Source of the DNA: Phaeosaccion multiseriatum
Lineage: Eukaryota; Ochrophyta, other classes
DNA length: 64,000 nt
Direction: 5' to 3'
Assembly (NCBI GenBank): GCA_965112735.1
Contig: OZ218955.1
Span: 372,001 to 436,000 of the forward strand
Part shown: positions 10,601-20,127 of the stretch, piece after piece
Position numbering within the stretch: the first letter of the stretch is position 1
Layout: every line of letters begins with the position of its first letter
The notes under the pieces: generated by a model
Told to the model about the DNA's origin: nothing
Database searches by the model: none
Seen by the model: only the letters and a program-made list of their open reading frames with translations
Made by a program: the position numbers and the translations under genes

Positions 10601-12718
10601 AGAGTGGCAGTGGGCCTCCCACAGGACCTCCGAGCCAGAGAAGTGTGCTTTTCTTCGTCTTGGCCTCGCGCTCTCACATTGGGGATGAAGGTGTCGACGA
10701 CGAGCGTCTGCAGCGGGTGAGCTCCGTCCTTGATGATCACGACGCTCTCCTTCACCATCTTCGGCCGTCGGAAGCCAAAATCGGACGCCACACTCGCCAT
10801 TGCCATAATCTGAGCGGAGCCCCGCGACACCCAAGCGAGGCGGTCAGCGAGGACAGCGAGGCGGCGCGTGAGGGAAAGCAGGGCAGCGAAGGGTAGCGGG
10901 ACAGGGACAAGGACAAGCAGGCACACACGTGAGCGAGAGGCCTCGGCTCGGGAAGTTGTGACATTAGTCAAGAATCAGGAGCAGCGCCGCCATGGGCTAA
11001 TAATTGTCGTCCTTACGAAAGAAGCATAAAGCCCGCACGACTCCTGACACGCGGGTCCCTCTCAGCGAGTGTGAGTGCGTGCGTGCGTGCGTGCTTGCAT
11101 GTGTCTGTGTGTCTGTGCGTGCGTGTGCGGTCCAAGCAGGGGGTGCCTACTTACCGCGTCGAGCTCCGACAGCGCCGCAGTGGACTCCTGTAGGGGCTGC
11201 TCCTCACAGAGCACGTACTCCTCCAGCTCCCTCAGCAACGCGCTGCGAGTGTCCGCCATGTCTGCCTGGATGTCGCCGATGCTCTGGTCCAGCTCCTCCG
11301 TGTGGGCCTGCTCTTCCAAGGCCGGGGGGGAGGGGGAAGGGAGAGGTTAGGAGCGAGGGGAGGGGGGAGAGGAAAGGAGCGAGGGGAGAGTAGAGAGGGA
11401 GAAGAGGAGATGAGAGGAGGGGAGGAGGGGAAAGGAGAGGGGAGACGGAACTGTACGCGGTCAAGCTCAGTCGGGGAGGACGAATCGAGGGCGGTAGAAC
11501 GCGCGCGCACGCACACGACGACTCCTCTCTGAAATGAGCATCGCAGGGAGGGACACGCACCGTCTTGTAGTAATCAATGTCTCCGACGTTGAAGGCGAAG
11601 CAGAAGTGCGACGGGGAGACATACTGCCTGCTCTGCACGCCGACCTATCGAGCGAGGGGGGAGGGGTGAGGGGCAAGAGTATGTCAATGGTTGAGAAGGG
11701 GGGGCGAGGGGCGCAACGTATGTCCATGGCTGAGCGTGCAGAGCGCGTGAGAGCGTGCAAGTGGGAGCACTAGACACGGGATACGGCCGCGTGTGCGTGC
11801 GTGTGTGGATCAAGCCAAGCTCCGTTTTGAGTGGAGCGACTCACTGCTTTCCTCCACCACCACACACACACACGCACACAGACACTCGTGCACTCACCGC
11901 CACGAGGAATCCGATCTGCGGGAAGTACTCCACACTGAGCTCGTCGAGCAGCGGATTGTCGCGCAGCACCACCTCTCCCACCTGCGCAGAATGGACGGTG
12001 CAGGCATATGGGCAGAGGCAGGGGCATGGCCATGGGCATCGGCAGAGGCAGGTCGCGAAAAGGCCAGCGCAGTTCCAGAGTCAGATCACGACCCGTCCAG
12101 GAGCAGCGCAGGGGTGCAGGGGTGAGGAGAGGGAGGATAACGGGAGTTAGCCAGAGGGAGAGCGAAGACTTGATGAATAAGCGAGGAGAAGGCGAGGGGC
12201 TGCCCAGAGTACCCGCAAGGCGGGCAAGTGCGCGATTTGGATGAGGAGGCTGCTGCCATAGGCTGCCATAGGTGCGTCACTCGCCTCTCTGAGGGTGCAG
12301 TCAAGCCCGTCGTACTTGGCCTTCAGCTCGTCAAGCTGGGGGCACGCTCCGGGGCAGATCACCAGCTCCTTCTGCTCCAGGGTGGACTGACAAGCGAAGG
12401 AGAGCAGCAGCAGCGAGGAGTAGGACAGAGGAGGGAGGAGCGAGGGGCGAAAGTTATCAGATGGGCAAGGCGAAAGGCAGCCCGAAATTCTCCCGGTGTC
12501 AACGAGCTCGCACAGCGTAACCGCGAAGGCTCAGCGAGTCACTCGGCCAACAAAGTCACTCCCACTCGCTTGGCTGGCGTGTTGGGGGAGGGCAGAGGGA
12601 AGACACGCACTCACCTGAAGGTCGATAGTGCTGGACAGGAGCTGCACACAGCGCCGAAGGCTCACAGCCTCGACCCTCCCCGCAATGTCGTCCAAGAACT
12701 CCACGTGCGAGAGGTGCC

Positions 12719-12750
<32 letters not shown>

Positions 12751-15700
12751 GGGCTCAGGTGCTCGAGGTGATGCGTGCCCCCTCCCCTCTCCACCAAGTT
12801 CATCACTCGAGAGCGCAGGAGTAGCATGACGTCTCGGAGTCCCAGCGCAGCCTGGAGAGACCCCCGGGGAGGGTAGGCGGAAAGGAGGGGGGGCAGCGGG
12901 CGATCAAGCCCATCAGAGCGAGTCGAGGAGCGAGCAAGCATAACGTTCTACTGAAGTCTCAGTTTGCTCCAGTGTGGTGCCCCCCCCGAGTAAAGAGAAG
13001 GATGGCGTCCCTTGCAAATCGGTCGCTGACTAAGAGCTCTAGACTATTCGCTTCGCACGCACGCACGCACCTCGCAGGACTGGCACAAGCGGCACCAGTC
13101 CAGGCTCGTCGCCGCCACTTTCTTCAAGCGCATCATGATCCTGCATGCAGCCACGGGATGGAGTCCCGAGGGGGGGTAGTCCCCAGGGGGTGGGCGAGTC
13201 CCGAGGGTGGGAGGATGGACAACATGAAGCGAGCGAGACGCAGTCACGCATTGAGCAGCAGCGACGCACACGAGCAGTGCCGAACACAATCGCTCAGACC
13301 GCCGTGCTGAGGAGTCAATTCGATGATAGCACACAGCCCATGACCGGCGCTTTGGACGACTCTAGCTCAGTCTACAACAGGCCTCACACCACCAGGCTGC
13401 CCCGGCGAGGGGTATTCACTTCCGCCTTCTCTCCGTCCCACCTCGTGGCGCTCACTTCCTCCTGCCACCACTCACATGCCCACGCTCCCCCCCTTCTTCC
13501 TTCCCAACCATTCACGCACGCACCCACCTGGGAATGTCGTGGAAGCGCTTGAGCAGCTTGGCCATCTGCCTGCACACCTCCCCGTGCTCCGCCATGCCCA
13601 GCAGCTCTACCCCGTCTTGGCGGAAGGCGATGACATCACAGTCCAGCGACGGTTTCAGGAAGAACTCCTTCAGCATCTGAGCCATTGCGCCATAGTGCGA
13701 GGGGGGAGTGGTGGGTGGTGGTCGCTGCGTCAGGAGAGATTTGACTCAAAAGAGAGAGAGAGGCGGCTCAGCACGCACACATGCACCCACGCACGCGCCC
13801 ACACACCTTCTTCCCGGTGACGCAGTGGCCCCTCGCGAAGAGTCCGAACACGGAGAAGCCCTCCTTGGAGCCGCTACTCCTTCCCCCGAGGGCCTGACAA
13901 CGATGCAAGAGGATGCAGCCCGTCAGCGGCGCCGCTTCCGTCCGAGCAAGAAAGAGAGAGAGAAAAGTGAGACGCTGCGCTCTTCATCGTCCACACAGCC
14001 GCCACTCCACGCCATGGCACCACCCGTAGCACGCTCACACGCACGCACGGACACACTGACGCACGAATGCCATTCCTTCCCGAGACGTGTAACTGACGTG
14101 TACCTGCGCTGCGGGGTGCCTCTCCTCCGCGAAGATGCCGAGGCTGCGGAGGGTGAGAGCGTCCACCCGCATGCACTTGAGAGCGGCCACGCCCCGGAGA
14201 GAGTTCACCGTCACGTCTCCGTCGGGCTCAAGGGAGAACACCGTGGCCTTGGGGCACGCACGAACACATACACACACAACGCGGCCGGGTGGTGAGAGAG
14301 AGAGAGAAGGAGCGAGAGAAGAACATACGCACGAAGCATGAGTTGGACAGGTACGACAACACACCCAGCCGCGCTCAGCTACCCACCTGCAGATGGACCA
14401 TGAGGGCTCCCAAGGCACGGACCGCAGTTGTGGCTTCAAAGTTCAGCACCGCGCTCATGCGACTCATGCCCTCGCTGGGGCTCTGTGGGTGTGTGCGTGT
14501 GCGCCGAGTCGTGAGCCGGAGAGGGGAATAAGGTCGAGGAAGCAAGTCTTGTGTTAGGTTGCCTCTTCGTCCCTCTTTCGCGATGGTTGCTTTGCCTCCA
14601 GCCACCACCCTACCCACTCACTCACGCTGAGCCTCTGCTTACCTCGTCTGCTTCCTCTTCCATATTCGCACGAAAGCCCCTACCTGCCGCCCCCGCTGCC
14701 TTCCTCTGCCTGGCATCCGCACGCATGAGGTCTCTCAGTCGGAGATGGGTGCAGATGAGACGGACGGCGCTTTGGAAGTCCCAGTCCGTCTTCTTAGACA
14801 CTTTGTGCGGTATGGGCTCCAGCGGGCTGCTGGGCTGCTGCTGCGTTTGCTGCTGCTGCTGAGCCGACGCGTCCTCCTGTGTCCAGGAGCAGCGCCGCCG
14901 TTTTCAAGGCATGTTATGAAAGCAGGAGACGTTGTGTTGTAGGAGGATGAGAGATCGCAAGGACGTGAGGCCACTCACCCACGCACACACGCTCGCACAC
15001 TGCGCCGCACACATGCGCCGCACGTACGTACCATGGCTGCTTCCTGCACGAGGGCGGTGGAGGGCCTTCGTGTGAGCATGTGCAGCAGGTCCTTGTTCGC
15101 GGTCATGGGCTTGGGGAAGAGAAGTAGAGAAGGGCACACAGAGGCCTTGAGGCAATCCAGAGTCTCCACCATGTCTGGCCAGGAACACAGGACAGCGGGA
15201 GAGGGGACAAGGCGGGCATCAGCCACGCGCAGCGTTGGTGAAGGTCAGCGGGGCGGGTCGGGGTGAGGGGATGGAGGGCCCGATCGGCGGGTCAATGAGA
15301 GAGACGTGGCCGCCGCACACCTGCTTGGAAAGCGGGCACCTCCTCCACTTGGATCACGTTCTCCAGCGGCAAGTAGATTGCCAGTCCGAGGCGGTCCTGC
15401 TCGGCAGCACAGCCGCGTGCGTGTTACCAGAGCACGCAGGGGCACAGTGTGGTTAGGGTGTGTTAGTACCCCGCAGCTCGTGTCGTAGGGCAGCAGTAGG
15501 CAGAGAGAAGCTGGATCAGTGGGGCAAAAGAGGGTGGCTAAGGGGTAGATAGTCTATCGCCGCCATGTCCCGCCGCGCACCTTCTGTAAGCAGAGTGCCA
15601 TGACTGCCCCGTCGTCTTCGTCTCCCTCCACGCGGACATCATCATGCCGACTCAACGGAGCTTCCCGCTGCGACCGCGGGCCTTGCGGGCCCGAGGCATA

Positions 15701-16273
15701 GCCGTCGTTGGGCCCCCAGCCCTGACCAGCTCCACTACGCGGAGGCACGCGGGCATGGGTACGGGAGTGTGCTCCACCCGTTGCGGCGCTCTGTTGCGTC
15801 CACTCGGAGCGATGACGATGCGCCGCCGCTCTCCGACCTCCACCGAGCCGGCCTTGCTCATACTCGTCGCGCTCTCGCTCATCTTGGTCAGCTCTGTCCC
15901 CTACTTCGCCGCCTCCTCCTCCTCCGCCTCGTGGCCTTGCCCCCAGAACCCCCGGTCCCCTCTTCCTCTTGCCTTGGCCAGTTCCCGCCTCCTCGAGAGG
16001 CTCTCCACCTCGCCCCTGCCACCCCGTGGCTCCATCTTCGCGGCCTCCCCCCTTATCCCAGCCATGCTCTAGGTCCCGCCGCAGCTCCTCTCTCGTCCAC
16101 ATCGTCGCTTTGGTGTTCCCGCGTACCAAACGGCTCCCCTGCCTCGAGTCGTTTTCACCATGTTGCTCGTAGGACGTTTGTTCGGCTTGCTGATGCTGCG
16201 CGACTGAGCTAGGATCATCGAGGCCATCCGTGCTGAAGCTGCTGCTACTGCTGTAGGGGTTGGTCCTCTTCAT
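7608..16273 (-). CDS. MSH5: MutS homologue 5 (meiotic MSH5), 21 exons
   Basis: Exons in transcript order: 16273-15581, 15396-15321, 15174-15032, 14876-14643, 14482-14387, 14247-14104, 13893-13807, 13676-13528, 13140-13071, 12851-12615, 12386-12285, 11981-11898, 11644-11561, 11310-11155, 10809-10678, 10394-10201, 10075-9843, 9610-9534, 9283-9189, 8981-8796, 8490-7608. They total 4155 nt, 1384 residues. The product has MutS lever/clamp helices and the MutS ATPase: Walker A GANSSGKSVYLKQVG (the NSSGKS form typical of MSH5 rather than the NMGGKST of MSH2/3/6), then SSFAIDL, Walker B LLLIDEFGKGTNPTDG, and a final helix at VPEAVLARA. MSH5 pairs with MSH4 to stabilise meiotic crossover intermediates. 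Oddities: the usual GPN Pro is Ala; about 230 N-terminal and 270 C-terminal residues are low-complexity Gly/Arg/Glu-rich; the intron after 12285 appears to start GC instead of GT. Confidence 0.92.
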
Positions 16274-16399
16274 CCCGACTCCCCCCCCCCGTTTTCCCCC
16301 ACGAAGAACACAGCATTTGGAATGTTAAAGGCCGGCACCCCCTGGGGCGTCTTGGAGCCACGTCAGACGCTGGCTGCGGAGAGAGAGCTGGAGGACTGG

Positions 16400-16700
16400 A
16401 GGACTACAGCTCAGATAAGAGGAGCTGATCCTCGCGCAGACGGAAGGCCTAAGGTGGTGTGGGATCGAAGCAAGGCGGAGCGGGTGGCTCTATTTACGGG
16501 GATATCTGGAGGACTGGAGGACTACAACTTAGAGAAGGGGAGCTGAGGGCCCATTCTCGCTCAGGCAGAGGCCCAGGGTGGTGTGGGATCGAAGCAAGGT
16601 GGAGCGGGCGGCGCTACTGACTGCGGGGGGAGGCGACCTGCGCGAGGGCCCATCCGTCGGAAGACCTAGGGTGGGTGAGGATCGAAGCAAGGCGGCAAAG
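16400..16700 (+). repeat. three degenerate tandem repeats upstream of the ankyrin gene
   Basis: A unit of roughly 95-125 bp centred on GGGATCGAAGCAAGG occurs around 16461, 16585 and 16678 with substitutions and length changes. Open frames through it repeat a peptide like RPRVVWDRSKAER. It lies between the divergent MSH5 start (16273) and the ankyrin start (16779), so it may be promoter or 5' leader sequence instead of coding sequence. Confidence 0.6.
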
Positions 16701-16778
16701 GCCTCCCTACGGCCCGCCCACAACATGAAGACAGGCGGCGCTACCCCCCCCCCATACCAAGGGTCTGGGGAGGACGTT

Positions 16779-17809
16779 ATGGCCATGATGCTCAGGAAGG
16801 GGGCACGGGGAAGCTTGGAGGAACAGCTGAAGAGGCAGTTTATACAATCATCGCAGGTAATGACCCCCCGCAGTGAGGTACCAAAAGCAGTAAGGGGAAA
16901 GAGAAATGGAGAGGGGGAGGGTTTGGGGCGAACTGAGTTCATGCGAGGACGAAAACACGAGCAGGCAACGGCATGTAGCCCTATGTATTCTCTGTCGAGG
17001 AATTGCTGCTAGCTTGCCTGTCTTCCCCCCTTCCAATAACACTGTTCTACGTCGTTTTGTCTCTTTGACTCCACTTTTCGATCTCCCTGCAGACGGGACA
17101 ACTCCGTCAGACCATCAGCGAAGGCTCCGGCTTGGAGGAAGTCCATTCGAACTTGGCAAAGCTCTTATCCGCTCACCCCGAATCCGACGTAAACTCGCCT
17201 ATCGAAGCGCACGGCGGCACGACCTTGTGTTGGGCTGCATACTACGGTCGGCTGGACGTGGTGGAGTATCTGTTGGATCGTGAGGCTAATGTCGTCTCTA
17301 GAGAGTGGTTTGACAAGGACACACCACTGACAATGGCCATGCGGAATGGCCATGAGGCGGTCGTGGCGCGGCTTCTGGCCGCCGAAGCAGATGCCAACAT
17401 ATCCCTTGTGGGAAGGAGCGCACAGCTCCGTATGGCTTCGACTGCAGGACATACCACCGTGGTGCACCGACTTCTCTACATGCAGGGCGAGGAAGATGTC
17501 AACTTTGTCACTGCTCTCGTACGGGGGTCTGATGGCAGGCGCCTCACTGCGCTTCACACACACACACACACACACTGCGCTACGCGGGAAGGCCACGCCG
17601 AGGTGGTGGAGCGCCTACTCGGTGCGACAGCTATTGTGGAAACCACTGGCACAGGTTATTCAATGTACCTCGTGAATACAACCTCCTCGGATGGATCAAC
17701 GCCTCTGCTTCTGCCTCCTGCGCAGCCAGAAGCAGAGGCGTTGATCCATCTGAGGAGGTTGTATTCACGAGGCGCATTGAATAACCTGTGCCAGTGGTCT
17801 CCACAATAG
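16779..17809 (+). CDS. ankyrin-repeat protein, 3' part inside a palindrome
   Basis: Exon 1 (16779-16856, 26 codons) and exon 2 (17093-17809) join in frame to give 264 residues. Ankyrin repeats are visible as TTLCWAAYYGRLDVVEYLL, TPLTMAMRNGHEAVVARLL, AGHTTVVHRLL and LTALH...REGHAEVVERLL. The last repeat is stretched by six residues (HTHTHT) encoded by a CA microsatellite. The remaining C-terminus and the stop codon come from the inverted second arm of a palindrome, so the natural end of this protein has been lost or rearranged. An ankyrin-like segment in the same direction resumes at about 17930. Function unknown; ankyrin repeats bind proteins. I call it a gene, but it may be decaying. Confidence 0.6.
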
Positions 17810-17926
17810 CTATCGCACCGAGTAGGTACTCAACCACCTCGGCGTGGCCTTCCCGAGCAGCGCAGTGAAGCGCAGTGAGGCCCGTGCTATCAGACCCTCG
17901 TACGAGAGCAGTGACAAAGTTGACAT
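17496..17926. repeat. large palindrome (inverted duplication of ankyrin sequence)
   Basis: The left arm 17496-17713 and right arm 17727-17926 are near-perfect reverse complements around a 13-nt spacer. The arm lengths (218 and 200) differ by exactly the 18-bp CA run in the left arm. The right arm read on the minus strand encodes the same ankyrin repeat without the insertion (LTALHCAAREGHAEVVEYLL), so it preserves the older state. Such a structure could extrude as a cruciform and is prone to deletion. Confidence 0.9.
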
Positions 17927-17929
17927 GTC

Positions 17930-18306
17930 ATGCCGACGTGGTCCGTCGTCTCATCGGTGCGGGATCGAATGTTGATGCCGAGACGACGTCGGGAACCACC
18001 GCTCTACTGCAAATGCTTCGCGTAAAGCACTTTGGCGCTGCAGATCTGCTCATCGCGGCCCACGCCTCGCTGGATGCGTCAAAGCTGGCACAGCGTGACC
18101 GGCTGCATCCCGAGATTAGGCGTCGAATCGAGGGTCGGGCAAGCCCCGTCGAGGGTCAGGGACGTCCCATCGAGGGTCAGGCAAGCCGCATCGAGGGTCA
18201 GGGAGGCCCCGTCGAGCGTCATACAGGCCCCGCCGAGAGTCAGGAAGGCTCCGTCGCGCATCCTCCCAAACTTTGCTCGAGGCTCTGTTGCTGCTTGCGC
18301 AGGTGA
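17930..18306 (+). pseudogene. ankyrin gene remnant with heptapeptide tandem repeat
   Basis: Beyond the palindrome an open frame resumes with ankyrin-like sequence (HADVVRRLIGAGSNVDAE, then GAADLLIAAHASLD). About 18121-18250 is then six degenerate 21-bp repeats encoding a heptad like IEGQGRP. There is no start codon of its own in a convincing context. The simplest reading is that this was the 3' part of the upstream ankyrin gene, cut off by the inverted duplication, unless the palindrome is spliced out. Confidence 0.5.
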
Positions 18307-18390
18307 GGAGCTGCTCAAAAGCCATCGCCTGCCTCTCCGGACGCATCCTCACATCCATCAGCTACGTCGACGCGGCGAGGTGCATTTGTG
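18270..18390 (+). pseudogene. MSH5-like exon fragment
   Basis: In one frame this stretch reads LLLLAQV...CSKAIACLSGRILTSISYVDAA. It aligns with residues just after Walker A of the MSH5 gene in this window (LVLLAHV...CSNAIIGLTGRILTRISSVETA, exon 10394-10201). Both end with GCGAG followed by GT, the splice donor of the real exon. It lies on the opposite strand about 2 kb beyond the MSH5 start and has no other MutS sequence around it, so I read it as a degenerate partial duplication rather than a working gene. Confidence 0.6.
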
Positions 18391-19098
18391 TGCATGTGTG
18401 TCGTGGTGTGTTTGTGTGTATGTGTGTATTGGTGTGTCTGTGTGTGCGGACTCGTGGCAAGCCAGTCGGAGGGCCAGCGGCTTGACTCAAGCTCGAAGAG
18501 AGCAGGCTATCGAGGGAATTGCCTGTCTCGACGGTGACGGGGCGAGGAGGGATGCAGCACTGCGCGGACTCTGGAGATGGGCCCACGTTCAGCTTTTGGG
18601 TAGAGCGACTTGGGCCGGGCTATTTGTTCTCTCAACCAGGAGGCTATTATGATAGTGCACGAGTGAAGGGGGGGTCGTTGAGTCGAAATCGTCGAAGAGG
18701 CGCTCGATCATGGTCAAGTTGACCCCCCCTCCTTCGTAAGGAAAAGAATTAGACAATACAGAGGGGTTGTGATCCAAAGACCAGCCTGGCAGCTCGCCTC
18801 GTCTGTTATTGCGTTATCTCGCTACGTCCTTTAGTCTATGTGCCCTCCTTTACCACGGGCGGCGTTGAAAGCACGGGCTACCTGGCGGACCAGATGGCGG
18901 ATCGGGGAAGTACGGTAGGCAACACATTCTTCCTCCTCCTCCTCCTCCTTCTCCTCAGAATCAGCATCAGGATCAGAATCAAGTAGTCGGCCCGGCACAT
19001 GATTATGGCATAATCAGTTATCAGGCCTCTGCGGCGGCAAAAAAAAAATCAGGCCTGGCTCAACCATAATCAATCCTGGCGCCGGCCATAATCAATAG
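18391..19098. other. intergenic region with CATAATCA repeats
   Basis: No gene supported. 18390-18460 is GT-rich. About 19000-19125 contains several copies of a CCATAATCA word (GGCCATAATCAAT and variants) with a short A run. It is the 3' flank of the minus-strand FNIP-type gene. Confidence 0.5.
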
Positions 19099-20010
19099 TC
19101 ATGCCAGCTGAGCCGGCCATAATCCACATTGAGTCATTAAGTCCCTGGCCATAAGTATAGTAGCTTCCGTGGGGGGCCTCCAGGGTAGTTTTACGTAGGT
19201 CACCTCCAGCCCCTCGGGTACGTCTGCAGGGAGCGGGCAGCCCTCCCCAAGGGTGAGCTCCCTCAGGCCAGCAGGTAGATTCTCCACACAGTCAATATTC
19301 CGTGGCAGCTTCAGAACCCGCAGGGAAGCAGGCAGGAAAAGAAGTTTGTGCCACAGTTGCCAGGGGCAACCGCATATTTCCAGCTCCTCAATCCCAGGAG
19401 GCAGGAGGTCCCACGGCCGATGAAAGGCATCACCAAAGCGGACCTTCTTCACCGACTTGGGCAACACCGCAAAGACCCTCCTGGTGAGGGCCTCATGTTC
19501 ACGCCATAGTCCCACGCCGTTGTATTCTGGCGCGAAGCGTTCCAAGCGGCCGAGGTGCACCGCTGCAACGCGGAAGCTTCTCTTTCCCTGCTGCGAGTAT
19601 TGTTCCCGAGTCGTTCCCGACCTCCGCAAGCCAGGAGAAGAAGAAGAAGAAGCCAACAAAGCATGCATCGCCTCCTCTTGCGCCTTCTGCTGCTCCAGCA
19701 TGTCAAGCACACGCTGTAGGATATCTTCAGGTGTGGCGTGGGTGAAGATGAGACGACGGCACGTTTCCACATCGACCTCCTTGCACAGGCCCCACAGAGC
19801 CTTGTCTGTGAGATTGTTGGCCACAACCCTCAAGGCCGCTGCCCCAGCCCTGCATCCAGGAGCAGAAGCCACAGGGAGGTCATTTCTTTCCGGGGGCAGC
19901 GCACAACTTAAACCCCCCTGCTCTGCTGTGGAGTTCTCCTCTCTCCTACACTGCTGTTGGGGGGGGGTGGCATCGTCTACGTTCCAAGAGCAGCATAACA
20001 TCAACCGCAT
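19099..20010 (-). CDS. intronless FNIP/leucine-rich repeat protein
   Basis: A single frame of 303 residues from the first ATG at 20010; it stays open upstream to 20085 without another ATG. The C-terminal half has spaced LP-S/G-L-L units with an FG motif (LPKSVKKVRFGDAFHRP, LPPGIEELEICG, LPASLRVLKLP, LPAGLRELTLGEG, VPEGLEVTYV). This is the pattern of FNIP repeats, a leucine-rich-repeat variant known from amoebae and other protists. The N-terminal half is helical with a charged stretch. Probably a binding scaffold; no catalytic motif is seen. It is one of the few intronless genes here. Confidence 0.6.
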   Translation of the reverse strand: MRLMLCCSWNVDDATPPQQQCRREENSTAEQGGLSCALPPERNDLPVASAPGCRAGAAALRVVANNLTDKALWGLCKEVDVETCRRLIFTHATPEDILQRVLDMLEQQKAQEEAMHALLASSSSSPGLRRSGTTREQYSQQGKRSFRVAAVHLGRLERFAPEYNGVGLWREHEALTRRVFAVLPKSVKKVRFGDAFHRPWDLLPPGIEELEICGCPWQLWHKLLFLPASLRVLKLPRNIDCVENLPAGLRELTLGEGCPLPADVPEGLEVTYVKLPWRPPTEATILMARDLMTQCGLWPAQLA

Positions 20011-20127
20011 GAATGGCAAAGATCCCTGTCCTCCAGAAGGAGAGGGATTTTGACGAAGCCTCAACACTTCGGATCCACTTCGCAACGGATGAGAATTGAA
20101 GTTTAAGTGTGTTCTGTTTTGTGAGTT

